A stretch of 64,000 nucleotides of DNA from Latrodectus hesperus (Eukaryota; Arthropoda; Arachnida; Araneae; Theridiidae), in contig CM075858.1 of the NCBI GenBank assembly GCA_037975125.1, positions 68,548,140 through 68,612,139 on the forward strand, in the 5' to 3' direction. A program made the position numbers and the translations under genes. Within the stretch, counting starts at the first letter, position 1; each line of letters begins with the position of its first letter. Below the pieces are notes generated by a model. It was not told where the DNA came from, did no database searches, and saw only the letters and a list, made by a program, of their open reading frames with translations. Below, in pieces: positions 14,344 to 30,500 of the stretch.

Positions 14344-14507
14344 CAGGGTGATCATAATTAAACTGCAAATTTAAAAACACTATAAAAAAAAGAACCACTG
14401 GTCAGAAATACCTGAAATTTCACCAGAATGTACTTCAAACAGGGGAATTTTGTTTGGCGTGGGAAAAAATTAGGAAGAAAAGTGGCCTATAGATGGCGCT
14501 GCACAGG
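14344..14507 (+). repeat. Left terminal inverted repeat of the 14.3-kb transposon
   Basis: It runs from CAGGGTGATCATAATTAAAC to GATGGCGCTGCACAGG and pairs with 15605-15769. Differences are a few substitutions and one or two single-base indels. Confidence 0.93.
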
Positions 14508-14599
14508 GGGTTATATGCAAATTAACGTCTGGTATAAAATGCTGAGTAGCTTGAATTCTCGTTATTGTCGTCTGAAAATCTCCGTGTAAAGATCTCGTC

Positions 14600-15600
14600 A
14601 TGACTCTATCCGATAAGGAACGTACTCTGCTTGTCAAACTTTATTATAAGAACAGTGACTGTGCTGTAACTGCATTAAGGAAATACCGGGCACTAAAGTG
14701 TTTAAAGAAAGGAGGTGGTCCGATATCTGTCAGAGCTATGGATGCGATGATTAAGAAATTTGAAGAGACCTGATCATTTGACGTAAAACCTGGCAGAGGG
14801 AGGAAACCTATTCTTTCTGCATCCGACGAAGATGTTGGAGTGTCATTAGAAGAAGGAACGAGTACGCAGCTAGTTCTTTGCACACGCCCCTCAGCACGAT
14901 TTTGAAAATTTTGAGAAGCATTCTGAAATGCTATCTTTATAAAATTACGCGCGTTCACCAATTGCTCAATACGGACTTTGCACAACATGAAACTTTCGCG
15001 CTTCAGTTTATTGCTCGGATGGATGTGGATGTTGCATGGCCATGGAATATTTTATGGACAGATAAGGCTCATTTCCATCTTAACGGAGTTGTGAATACAC
15101 AAAACTGCAGAATATGGGTAAAGGTGAATCCGATGGGTATGCATTCCTTGCCTCTTCATTCTCCAAAAATTACTGTATGGTGTGGCTTTACTTCCTCCTT
15201 TATCATTGGTCCATTTTTCTTCGAGGAGTTACGGCCTGGGGGACTTGTCACCGTTAGTGTGAACGCAACACGGTATAAATCTCTTCTGGAAAACGATGTC
15301 ATTCCAGAACTTAAACAGCGACAATGTTTGGATATTACAATTTTTATGCAAGATGGTGCTACTCCACACATTGCAACCTCGGTAAAAGAGGTGATGCAAA
15401 GCCATTTTAGAAATGACCGCATTATCAGCCGACATTTTCCAACTCCCTGGCAGCCACGATCACAGGACATCTGTGACTTTTGTCTCTAAGGATTTCTGAA
15501 AAATATTATGTACAGTGCTCCACAAGACAGCTTAGCGGATTTGAAATGCCGCATTACGCATCACGTTAACAACATCAGCACTGATACACTCCAGCACTGA
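14600..15600 (+). pseudogene. Transposase pseudogene, Tc1/mariner superfamily with DUF4817-like N-terminus
   Basis: An intact copy would bind the element ends and cut and paste it through a DDE/D nuclease. The start is ATG 14600, giving MTLSDKERTLLVKLYYKNSD, which resembles the helix-turn-helix (DUF4817-type) N-terminus common in arthropod transposases. A TGA at codon 58 (14771-14773) interrupts the conserved ETGSFDV-like linker. Near 14870 a frameshift with a small deletion moves the reading to another frame (14878-15489), which carries ILWTDKAHFHL (first catalytic Asp; the usual following Glu is Lys), FMQDGATPHIA (second Asp) and a shortened QDICDF in place of the usual SPDLNPCDFW (third Asp kept). 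A TAA at 15487-15489, another shift and loss of most of the C-terminal region follow; remnants such as MYSAPQDSLADLK remain. It cannot make an active enzyme. Confidence 0.93.
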
Positions 15601-15604
15601 TATA

Positions 15605-15769
15605 CCTGTGCAGCGCCATCTATTGGCCACTTTTTTTCCTAACCTTTTTTCCCACGCCAAACGAATTCCCCCTGTTTGAAGTACATTCTGGTGAAATTTC
15701 AGGTCTTTCTGACCAGTGGTTCTTTTTTTACAGCGTTTTTAAAATTGCAGTTTAATTATGATCTCCCTG
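15605..15769 (-). repeat. Right terminal inverted repeat of the 14.3-kb transposon
   Basis: The reverse complement matches the left repeat from the terminal CAGGG through the GATGGCGCTGCACAGG end. TA follows at 15770-15771. Confidence 0.93.
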
Positions 15770-18700
15770 TATATGTTGTTAATATATCGTGTGCTGTTTT
15801 TCTTAAAATTAATTTATTTAGACCAACTTTTCCATCGCAAAAATGAAGAGATTATAGAAAATAAATCATGATGGACACAAAGTTTGATTAATTTAGTTTG
15901 AAAGATTTTTTTTCAATCATAAGTTAAGATCGTTAATTTTTTACTCAAATTTATTTATTTTCAAATCGCGTCGGTATCAAAGCTGTTGCACATTTTCATC
16001 AAACGTTTCATAGTCTTTATTTGACAAAAAAAAGTAAAAAAGTGATAGTGTATTTGTGGTGGAATCTCCGCTTCAGAAATTATTGAAATAATGTATTTTT
16101 ATAAATACGTTTAAATCAGTTTCAATTCTGTCAAAATATCACAATTTCCTAAAAACAATTAAAAATTCAAATGTTATTTTATAAATTATAATGGGTATAC
16201 CATAAAGCAATTATATTTTATTAAAAATTTATGCACGCTACACTGCAAAATTAGAAAACAAAAATGGAAATTTACAAAATGATAGCATCGTACTTTTCAA
16301 AACGGTGAAGTTTCTTAGTTTCTCGTTTGCTTAAGAAACTATTTTTAAATTTCTAGACATAGAGATCAGGGATTTATAATTTAAAAAAAGAATTGCCTTA
16401 TCGTAATCATGTGAATAAAACAGTTACAGAAACAGTTAAGTTAACGTTAGAAGCTTAGAATCAGAGAAATTTTTGCACGTCTTCAGTATTTAGAAGGCAC
16501 ACTCAGGGATTTTAAAAAGAAATTTGCAAAACTGACTTTTTAGCCTGATGGAATAAAAAATGTTTTGAATGATAGATATGTTAACACTGCTTATATATGA
16601 AATCTTCTAAGAAAATTAGCTAGTATAATGCGATGAGACTTTGGCACCAATTAAAATTTTAGAAAGCGTGAATATTTTAGATTATGCAAATTATTCTTAT
16701 CACTTGATTCTAGGCCAACCTTAAGAGCCAATTCTAAAGGAAAATGTCTTTTACCAAAATATTGTTAGTAATAAGTGTTTTTTAAATTGATTGATTTTGA
16801 TTGTGAATTTTTTTTCGAAAGGTTACGAAATTTAATGGTACATTGGATTTCATTTAACTTTAAATCATTTACCACCATTTCTGTAGATAAAGTAAAAACA
16901 ATTCTTTAAGCATTTATGAAATTAGTAAAATAAAATTATTTGTCTCATTTGGAATACTTATAAGCGTTTGGTTAACATTTTAAAAATTAAATTTATTGTC
17001 ATTTCTTAATTTTGCGTTACCATTATGAAAAAATAATTTTCAGTTTCCATGGAATGTTTTATGCATAACCTAAATCTGGAATTTAGTTGTTGATAACAAT
17101 ATAGTATAAAATACAAATAGGATATATCACAATAAATGCTTGTGTCTCTAGCCTAACCTCTATTTTTACAGAAAATGAAAATCCATTCCAAAATTTAATC
17201 CAGGTACCAAAATAAGGAATATGCACTGCCTCAAAAACGAAAAATATTTCAATTATTCGATTAATTAATCTCTAACTTTTCGAAAGACAAATCGTGAGAA
17301 AAATGAATTAACCGACTAACTTGTTCAGAAATATTTTTGCAAAGAAACGGCAAGCTTACAAAATATACTTACTTTAAAATTCCTTTTTTGTAAGGGAACA
17401 AAGCTATATTTTGTTAATTTCAAAACGAGTCTTCTTCCAAGCTAGTTTAATTAACTTTCAAAAAGAAAGGATTAAATCACACCTCTAAAAGAAGCGTGTT
17501 TAGCTTTCCTTTCCGACCGTATTTCACTTAATGAAAAGAACAAAAAATATAAATTTTATCGTGCAGCACCTTTTCTTTTTAAACTCTAAAAGAAATATAT
17601 TTAAAAACACAAACGATTCTTCATTCAATCGAAACGAATTTTTCAAAAAAGTAGTGATTTTTTTTCAGTCAATTTTTCTTACTTTTCACAGAACTTTTTG
17701 TCAAACCTCAACCCAAACTGATTTGTAATTGAATTTGAAATGGATTATAAAGAATTTAATTTTTTGCCTTTTCAATTAAAAAATGTGCTAAATTTATCAG
17801 ATTAAAACGGTACTGGAAAATCTTTTGCTCACTTTTTACGAAATGTAAGAGAGGAGCAAATATAGTTTGCTCAAAAAAGAGATTAAAAACTTTTCTTAAT
17901 GAAATTTTGAACCAAAAAATTAGGTTAAGAAAAATGGAAGAAAATTATATTTTTAAAATTTATTAATTTTAAGGATTTTTTTCAAACATATAACAAATAT
18001 AATGATATTTTACTGATACTATTTTTTCTATTTTTATCAATATTTACACAATTTAATAATATACAATTAAAAAATATACAATTTAACTTGATAATAATAT
18101 TCAGAAAATCATAGTGAAAAAGAATAGGTTACAAATAAATGATAATGATTTTAAACACTGAGTTATTTTTCAAAACATATTATCACAATACCAATACAAA
18201 TGCTGTGAAATACTATTGTGGATAAAAATGATGATGATCACCTGATCACCTACTAATTCTAATAATGTCGTTAGCAGCGAAGATTCAGCAAATGAACTTT
18301 ATAGAATAATAAAACTTCAATTCGAACACCATTTGTGTCAAATTAATTTTTTAATCTACATCATAAAAATCAGAATCTAATCATCACATATTGAATTTCA
18401 TTAATGAAATTTCTTAAGAGATTATTGTTCCATTTATATAAAAAAACATTAATATCTATTAAAAATTATGAGTATGTTCCTTAAAGCAGAATAGAAAGAA
18501 ATCAATTCTAAATAGCGAACTGAGACCAAAAAATGCATGGCAACGTAAATGTATTTCATTAGTAGTAATTGTCTTCGGTTATGTATAATTTATTATTATC
18601 ATTATATCTGACAAACATTGCAGCGGAATATTGTCTTTATGTACTTACATGAAATAATTCGTTCATACATTTACGAAAGACTGCCATTAATACTTTATGA

Positions 18701-20173
18701 CATACATCTAAGAAAAAAATCCTTGACAAATTATCACAAAATTACTTTTGAAATAAAAAAAAGTGCGATTGGGTTGCAGTTTTTTTTTTTTTTTTGTAGT
18801 CCTCATACAGGTTCAAGCAATTGTCATTTCTCATTTAAGATAAGAAGTAACAATAATGATAAAGAACAACAAAAACAACTAGAATGCAGTGTATGTCTTT
18901 TATATCTAGTCTTTTCCTTATTTTTGTAATTTATTTACTTGATACAAATTTATTTTGATGTAGTGAACTAGCAGTTTCATAGAAAGCCAGCCAGTAATTT
19001 TCTCATGTCAAACAGTATCACAATATGAATTGTCAGTTACATATCTTAGATATTTAAATATTTAAAAAATATTTTTAAATGTATCAAGATTTTATTATTT
19101 TTTAATTATTTGTTAAGAAAATTTTGAATTTATCATATTTTATAATAATAGAAAGCGCAATATTTTATATAATATTAGACTACTTTTACATTATTTTTGC
19201 GTCATTGCACATTTTTTGTTACTAATTTTTAATAAAAAAATATGCAAGTAAATATATAAAAATAAATAATTAATAATAGTTCTAACTGTTCACACTGAGA
19301 AAATAAAAGGCATTATATTGTTTTCTAAATGTTTCAGTTATTTCTAATGAAAGAAATAATATATGCAAAATTCCTTAATTTATTTAATTTATAGCAATAA
19401 AAAAAACGATTTTTGTTCAAAATTTAACTATTATTCGTAATGGCGAAAGCAATTTTGGATCAACTAATAAAAAAATATATAAATTAATATAAACATATCT
19501 ATTATAATTTTCTATTATTTTTAACAATATCGAGACATCTAATTTTTTATTTTTTATTTTGCTATTCTAATAAATATTAGAATATTATGTGTGTGTGTTT
19601 GTGTGTCTTTGTATTAACTATTCTAATTTTGTAAATATGGGTGTAAAATAAACTAAAATCCAATAAAATGATGTTTTTAAATCTTTAAAATATCATCTGT
19701 ATATTATATTATTTTACCGTTGTTAATGTGCAAATAATTAACCGTTTGATGATGTTTTTGATTATTATTTTTTTATCAAATTATCCCTTGATTTAATCTG
19801 CTTGTTAATTTATTTTCATTCCTTTAAATCCCAATAATAATTTGACTCATATCTACAGTATAAAATGAATTCTAAGCCAACTGAAAGTAACGGCGCTCAA
19901 TCGATAGTAGGAATCCATGAATTATTGAATCCGACACTTAAGCTACCTGCATGGTAAATGCTTCTAAAATTATTGCAAATTTTATCAGTTATCCACAAAC
20001 ATTTTATAAAATGCATTATACAATGTTTCAAATGAGTACGAAATGTATCAGTATGAGTTATGCAAATTTTCTGTTCGTGTTGTTTTTAAAGAAAAAAATC
20101 CTTAAAGAAAAGCAATATCTTCCCAGATTTGTACATGGTTACTATCAAAACTTGGCTACAACAATTTTTCAAA
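15770..20173. other. AT-rich spacer, nothing identified
   Basis: About 4.4 kb in which I see no gene, transposon end or array on either strand. Short open frames (for example 18618-18929) have simple, AT-driven composition and no family resemblance. A short TG-rich run at about 19588-19610 is the only simple repeat. Confidence 0.5.
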
Positions 20174-20380
20174 GGCCTTGTTTGTTAAAACATCTTTCTG
20201 TTCATCGGAAAGTAGTGAATTCAATCCCGACTTAACTAAATATCTATGCGTTCGCTGAAGACAGCTTTTGCCCATTAAATATGTCGCGATAGCAATTTTG
20301 TTCAAGTGCAAGAATACCTTTGAGGATGGTAAGTCAAGTATTGGTGAATCTTCTGCTAGGTTCTGCATCAAAGTTCCAAC
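20174..20380 (+). repeat. tRNA-derived SINE, family D, copy 3 (diverged)
   Basis: GGCCTTGTTTGTTAAAACAT corresponds to the family D head, a decayed B box GAATTCAATCCCG follows, and the body has GGTAAGTCAAGTATTGGTG and GTTCTGCATCAAAGTTCCAAC in the same order as copies 1 and 2. A (CAA)n-like run at about 20450-20463 may be the tail, which would extend the element. Confidence 0.55.
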
Positions 20381-23184
<2,804 letters not shown>

Positions 23185-23349
23185 TCTTCTTTCGGGTGCC
23201 CCTATGGGTCCTAGACTGCTTGGCTCTAAGTTTAGAGGACCGAATATCATCTCCACTTCTATTGAATGATTTTGGTAGAAGGCATGCACTCGTGCATCTG
23301 ATCTAGCTATTGTTAGATCATGAAGGGTTATAATAATAACAACAACAAT
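23185..23349 (+). repeat. Possible retroelement 3' end with simple tail
   Basis: A block of clearly higher GC than its surroundings ends in a run of ATA and ACA triplets (23329-23349), the kind of tail seen on LINE and SINE 3' ends. I cannot align it to another copy in the window. It could also be an ordinary GC-richer patch next to a trinucleotide repeat. Confidence 0.3.
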
Positions 23350-24054
23350 ACATGTGAAAAGTGATTTTTTGATTAAAATCAATAAAAAATAAATATGGAA
23401 TTAAAACACTTAAATGATCCTTTTACCAATGAGGGTAAATTGAGAGATCTTTTCTATGGTTTGCATGTTTTATATACAGAGCCACATTACAAGTTTTATG
23501 GTTAAACTAAAAGTTAGCGGACTAGTTGATAGGACAATTTTTAAATAGAAGTTTAGTTTTAATTTTTTTTGGCATGTATTAATCCTCATGAATGACTATA
23601 TAATTTCTAACTTTGGAATTTGAATTCGCACTCTTTTTTACTACATTTCATTTAACTATATTTTTGTAAAGGATAAACACGTTTAATACAAAAATTAAAT
23701 GAAATTTATAATACAAACTAAATCATTTTACATCAAAATCATTACATGATTTACCATGTAAAGTAGAATGAGATATAAAAAAATAAAAATGTATTCACCA
23801 TTTTTTAAATAATAATTGCATAAATGTGTCTCTTTATTTTTTTTTATGTGGGAAAACAAAAATATTTCCTTTTGCAACAAGGAATACCCCACAGGCTCCG
23901 AAAGTACAACAAATGTACAACATAACAAATCCAAATAAATCATGAGATGAAAAATAATAATAATAAAAGAAGGCAGAGAGAAAAAAGAGATATAAAAATA
24001 AAAAAAGGAGTTAGATAACAGCATGGATAAATTTTTAAAAAAATTCAAAATTCT
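23350..24054. other. AT-rich spacer, nothing identified
   Basis: The minus-strand open frame 23728-24048 has hydrophobic, AT-driven composition and no family resemblance; I do not call it a gene. Confidence 0.5.
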
Positions 24055-24545
24055 CTTTCTTTACTAGGTCTACCAAATCGGGGTCCACCTGTTATTTAAG
24101 TCTTTACAAAGCTCATTCCTTTCTTCTAAAACAGATGAGCAATCAAAAAGAATGTGAGAGGAGTTGTCACTCCCAGAGTTGCACATGCACTGTTTTTAAT
24201 GTGGAAACGGTGTAGGTAGTTATTGAATATTCCCTGTCCAGTGAGGAATTACGTAATTTTAAAGTCAGCGTAGAATCAGTAGTTCTTAATTCTGCAGGGA
24301 ACTGAAGGGAAAAAGATTTTGTCCACTTATACAATTAGGAGAGGAAACAAAAACTGAGTTTCATTCTGTGATAATGTTTTTATTGGTAATGGTTTTGAAA
24401 AAAGACTTGGTTAGACTGGTATCGAGTTTATTCAAGAGTGAAAGCGAAGATATGGCCAAGAAATCTGCTCTTTCATTTCCATACACACCACTATAACCCT
24501 TGACATGGGAGAAAGTGAAGGCAATATTTTTGATATCGCAGGGAA
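24055..24545 (-). pseudogene. LINE ORF2 C-terminus: RNase H and zinc-knuckle remnant
   Basis: The intact protein would be the tail of a non-LTR retrotransposon polyprotein, where RNase H removes the RNA template. Reading the minus strand from 24545 gives AFTFSHVKGYSGVYGNERAD followed by FLA, the conserved RNase H block (usual form VK-H-G--GNE-AD-LA) that carries the last catalytic Asp. Further down, LTGQGIFNNYLHRFHIKNS precedes a frameshift, after which comes CMCNSGSDNSSHILFDCSS, matching the C-x-C...H...C knuckle that follows RNase H in jockey/R1-type LINEs. The fragment ends near 24055. The reverse transcriptase and endonuclease are absent, which is the usual 5' truncation of LINE insertions. 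The clade is not certain. Confidence 0.78.
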
Positions 24546-27500
24546 TAATTTAATCGGTAAATTAATGAAAAATTATGAAATCAAAGAAGAGTTTTTCTGA
24601 ACTTGTAGTAAAAATTATATTATTTATTTCATTTCTATTAAATATAGATTATCATTCTACAATATTACTTTGATTATGATTTATTTCATTTAAGTTTCTT
24701 GTATATTTTCTTTAACTTTTTTTATTTTTTGTTATTAACTAATTAATTTTATTATTTTGTATAATTATATTATTATTATTAACTATTTAATACTTAAACA
24801 TAATTAGTTACCGAATACGCTAAGTACACATAATCCAGGTAGGACTCAATTACAAATTCTTGAACTGAATAAGAGATTACTGGCTATTCAGCAGCAGTTT
24901 CAAATTCATGTACAGAAAAGTTGTCAAGTATACAATATTTTAGAAAAATGATTGGAATAAATAAATAGGAATGAATATTGCTAAAATTCCAAATTTTTGG
25001 TTTTTTATCAGCGTACATAACTTATCCGTACGTAATTTGAAAACGATGCACTAATTGAAAAAAATGCGCAAAATATTCTTTATTGTCCGAACATATTTTT
25101 GAGGGAAATGCGTGTTACTGAATTAAAAATTCTAACCAGAGAAATTCCAAACAACATTTTTAAATCTTCTTCACAGCAGATTTATAATCTAAAATTTCAA
25201 AGCATTGTATGGAAACATTTTCCTTATAATATTATTCCGTTTTTAAATCACAGTTTTATTCTTCTATAATGATGAATATTGTGTGAAAACTGAAAAAAAT
25301 CACTTGTTCTATATCGAAACTTTTTTGAGAGTAAAATTCTGAAAAGTTGTTTACAGGAAAAAAAGCATCTGTACGTGCAAAGTACATACAAAATTTGAAA
25401 ACAACTATATATTCCAATAAATATTTAAGCCAAGAAAAATGTTTTCATGATTTTATATTTTGTAACTAATATAATTCAAATTTCGCCATAGGCTTCTTCT
25501 TCCACTCTGAACAAAAATTCTAGTTTATTTCAGATTAGATTTCTAAATTCGGTGTACTCCAAACATTATTTTTTATTCTTTTTGTCTTGTATGTTTTTTT
25601 GAATAGATATTCACTCTTTTATTCAACAAAAATATATCTTACAATGAGTAATAATATTAAAACTTTATGATTGTCATACAATATTTGACAGTAATTTTTC
25701 ATTTTTAAATGTTTATATTTAAAATTTCTTAATTTTGCTATCAATTGATATGAAAAAAAATTTTTAATTTGCTTCAGTGCAAGAATAATATTTGGCATTT
25801 TCTTGAAAAATTACTTAGCATATAAATAATATTTAACATATGTAAAGAAATTAATTATTTAATATGATATATTCTAGTTTAATAATTATTAACTGTTATA
25901 AAGTTTCTAAGTAAATAAGGCACATATTTAAAGCATTTTATTATTCATATTTAAATTTATTGATTAAGTTTGATTGCGTTTTTATTTAAAAAAAAGAATA
26001 GCAATATTTTCGTAGAAAATTCTAATATTAAAGTTTTCGTTAATTTTACACAAATTTCAGCAGTTAACATTTTTTCCAATTAATTTTTTAACTAAATACA
26101 TTCAAGTACTTGTAATAAGCGTAATTCAAAATAAATAAGATAAAATTTTCGTTTGAAATTTTTTGGACTGAGAGACTTTATTACAAATAAATTTCATTTT
26201 TTAAGAAATCTTTATAACATAATAAATATTCAGAAAATGTAATAACGAAAATAGTAGTTATGTAAACAGATTGTATTCAAGTGAAGTAATTATTAAGTTT
26301 CTTCTTAAATAATCATTTGTTTAAAATTTGTTTACGTATTTTTTAAACAAGTACAATTGCATCATCTAATTATTTCCTCGAATCTTATTCAGAATCAATT
26401 CACCCAAAGAAAAAATTCATTGAGACATTATTCAAAATGTCACCAGAAACATTATTATTCAGAAACATTTTTAGTAAAACTAAAATGTTTTTAATTTTTA
26501 AAAAAAATTTAAATGAGTCTTTACAGGTTCTGAAAATGAAATATTTTACCTGTATTAATAAAAAGTGGACCATTTCTTAATTTAATTATGTATTAATAAT
26601 TAAATTAAGAAATGGTCCACATTTTTTGAATTGCGCACCAGTTAAATTTCTTCTTTTATACACTATGCATATTTTGTATTTACTTTCGAATAGTATGTTT
26701 GACGTCGCTTTTATACTATAATTAGAGTAGAGCTGAAATATTTCATTTTATACGTTGTTATGTTTCAGGTTTCTAGTCAAATTATTATATAAGTCATATT
26801 AAAAATGAGGTATCAAATATCATCATGAAGAATTCTTCAGATATCTGTTGATGATTCTGGAAGCTTGGAGTTTGGAATTATCATACACTTACCTGTGCGC
26901 TTTATCATACACTACCAATATGTGTTACATGAAAAAAAATATTTCATACCTCTACAGCGTCAATATAAATATAAAATTTATTTTCAAAGAATGAAGTAAA
27001 TTTTAAACTAAAATGGTACTGTTGTTAGAAATTTTAACGAATACACAAATAAAAAAATATTTAAATTAAGAAATACTTCCAATCCATCAAACTGATATAG
27101 AAATAGTCAATGTGTGCTCAAAATAAATCTCTGGCAGAATTTTCCCAGTTATGAATGTGTAAAGTTGGCACTGATAATTATTTATTGGAAAGGTTTTCGA
27201 TAATAATTAAATTAGTGAAAATGATGCTATAAAATTAACATACATAGAAAATGCATTATAGTTATTACAAACAATCCACTTTTTATATCACAGTTCGATT
27301 TATATAAAAATAACAAATTTTACGATATATATTCAATATTTGTGTAAAAATTATAAATACGGTAAGAAATGAAAGAAATAACTTTTTATGTATCTTAAAA
27401 AAGTCAATGATGAAAAATAAAAATAAAACTTTTATTTCTATCTCAAAATTGATATAGATACATAAAATAACATATTAAAGATTTTAAATGCATGTATGTG

Positions 27501-30500
27501 ACTTCGAAACATTTCCGATCGTTACTGAATAGGACACGGAAAAAATTTCTTTACATAAAAATTCCATTCTCAAGAAAATAGGTTAATCAGCTCTTTAGAC
27601 TTGCTCTTTACTTTGGAATGCACTGCAAATACTCATTTGAATTCCATGAGTTCTTGTGGTATTCCGAATATTTTGGTCAAGTGTATGATATTGCTAATAC
27701 GTAATTTATTTTTGCAATGGTTTAATTTTATCTTAAAAGCTTTTTGCAGACTCATAAAGATTATGAATGAGATTTTTTTCCAGTAATCTAGAATTTAGAT
27801 AGTTGATAATAACTTTAATATTGACAAGGAATAAAGGCCTGTCAACTTATTCACAATTTTAAGCTCGGGACTAAATTTTTCTTTCATATTGCAAAATAGT
27901 TGAGCTTTGTTTTTTAACGAAAATAGGAGGTAAAATAGCTTATCTCAACTTAAAGTATTTATGCACAATATAAAACCTCACCGTGTTATTCTTTTAAATC
28001 ACTTAAACAATGTTGAAATTGATTATGATTAAATCCAGCAGATCGGATAAAATTAACAAAATTTATAGCAATAGTCAGAAAATAGCTGAAGTTTTAAAAG
28101 AGCTTTTTATAAAGTTTCTTGGTTTCTGATACATAGAAAATTCATCACAGGATTATTGCTACTTTCTTTCATGTCAAATTTGAATACTGTTGTTATTCCA
28201 TTTCCCTTACCAGTCATACATTTAGCAACTTTTGTATTTTCAGTAAATTTATATATATTTCTCTAATCAAACTCACACACACACAAATTTATTAAACTCG
28301 AGTATAAATTTACACATAAATCTACAGTATTTCACATGTTATATTTGTATGTACAGATATATCAATTAAATATTCTACTATTGTCAAGCCTACACTAATG
28401 ATTGAAAAAATAAAGCTACTTGAGTTGATTAAAGATACAAGATAAAACACATTTTATTACATTTGAATTATAATTTGTTAAATACATCTATAGCGAAATA
28501 ATTTCCTGATCTCTGTATTATAATACTACTCTAGCTACCATTCGATATAGACTGATTTTTAGTTGAAAACGCACATCCATTTCTTTGGCCATTCTTTTAG
28601 AAATTCTTCATTAGTAAATTGTTTTAGATAGTTAGGAATTTTCTGTTTTACCACATGTAGCTAACACGAACAATATTTTCAGATTCCTAATTTGCTGTGT
28701 TAAAAAAGGCTAATGATCAATTAGCTTTGGATTTTATCAACTGATTTTAACGCTATGAAAATTGCTTTCTAGTGAAGAATATTATCCATTATATTTATTA
28801 TGATATCTACTAATGCGTCATTATTTCATGACACCTACGCTCTTATCACAAACAAAATAAATTACCTTTTTACTGTATTCAACAAAAAATAAAGCTCTAA
28901 TTATTTCCTTAAAAAATAATCTTCTTCTTAGTCCATTTTCCTTTTTTTCATGCTTTGGCTTTTTACATTTTAAAAAAATAAACAATTCTGAATGCAAGAA
29001 TGAGAAATAACTATGGATAATTCAGCTTTAAATCAACTGCACAACAATTGTTTTCATCAATCAAACAGCAAAACACTGTTTGGTTTATTAACTTAAACCA
29101 GATATGTTTTTCTTTGGTAAACCAAAACCAAGAAGACTAACAAATTACGACATCATAAGAAATCGAACTTTTTTAACACAATTTCCCTTCCTTTTATATA
29201 GTAGTAGAATATTCAAGGAGCCATTTGTCGAAATATTGAATGAAATGTCATAAGTTATTCTTCAAGTCAAGTATGTTGATAAAAAAAATCAAGACAATTT
29301 CCACTAATATCAGATACATTATATATATTTTTATTTCTAAATTAATTTTAAAAATTGTGAAAAATTCGTTATTTTTGGATTTTTTCCCTCAAATGGATAT
29401 GAAACATCTCAATGAAATACTTTAATCTTCATGAATCACAGAAAAAAAATAGTTACGATGAATACTGACACTGAAACTTTTTAATTGTTTTTTATCAGTA
29501 AAAAAGAGACAAAATTACTTTATTTTCTTGAATATAAAAAAACACTGTTGAAATAGTTTTTTTTTTTAAATAAAATGTATAAATGAGTTTTTATTTATAG
29601 CAAACCAAAATTTTTAAGACGATTATTCATTAAACTTACAAATTTGATTGGAATTACTAATTAATATTAATTTTTAATGTAAAAGATGATTGCTATTGTT
29701 TATAAAAATAATAATTTAAATTTCCAATAAATAAACAATAATCATAATATCAGAAATGTACATAATTTTGTATCCAAATAAGTATTTAATACATTTCCTC
29801 TGAATTAACGTATTTAAAAGTTAATTTCAATTATATTAAATATAAAATCAAATTGTTAAATACTATAACTTTTGAAATTTTTATAAAATTTACAAATCAA
29901 TTTAGGTTTTTTTACTAACACTTTGTAATATTTAGAACATCATTTTTTAAGAAACTTCATATATCTTATTAATGTAAGAAAATAATAAAATTCTATTTCA
30001 TTATTACCTTATACAAGTAAAATTACGGTAAATAATATCATTATATTTCTTCAATTTATATATAAAAATGCATGCAACAAATGAAATAAACTATCAAAAA
30101 CGCACAATTATTATTTCTAATTCCCCAGTGCTTGTTTTGAAGCTTTAAATCTAGTGAGAATAAAATCATATTTTTTGATAAATTCAATGGAAGCAGGTGT
30201 TTCAAGAAATATTATAAGCGACAAGATAAAATAAATAAATCTAATTTTGCATTAAAATGACAGGAAAATGATAAAATTTGAAAAAAAGAAAAATTTTTTA
30301 CCTGATTAAAAATGATTAATCTGCGTTACAAGTAATTCTTTCAAATCTGAAAATTTTAAATTAGCAATTTAAAAAAGAAAATAAAATGCATATAAAATAT
30401 TAGGCTTTAAAATAAAATCTGTAAATAATATAGTAAAAAATGAAATACTTTATAATGGATTAATTCTTTGAGATAAGATATAAAAGAAACGTGTTAATTT

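Larger units (their letters stand above)
14344..15769 (+). mobile_element. Tc1/mariner-superfamily transposon, long inverted ends, inactive
   Basis: The element is a 1426-bp unit that begins CAGGGTGATCATAATTAAAC and ends with the near reverse complement, flanked by TA on both sides (14342-14343 and 15770-15771). TA duplication is the hallmark of the Tc1/mariner (IS630-related) superfamily. The terminal inverted repeats are unusually long, about 164 bp, and match closely over their whole length. Between them lies one transposase reading frame broken by a stop, frameshifts and deletions. The element is therefore non-autonomous now, but its ends are well enough kept that a related transposase supplied in trans might still bind them. 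It is a recent arrival compared with the LINE fragments, judging by the similarity of its two ends. Confidence 0.95.

Noticed and set aside
15156..15470. Minus-strand open frame of 104 codons
   Set aside because: It lies antisense to the transposase pseudogene, which has clear catalytic motifs on the plus strand.
18618..18929. Open frame of 103 codons
   Set aside because: It contains a translated poly-T run and AT-driven composition, with no recognisable motif.
23728..24048. Minus-strand open frame of 106 codons with hydrophobic segments
   Set aside because: Phe- and Ile-rich translation of AT-rich DNA next to a LINE tail; no conserved motif.
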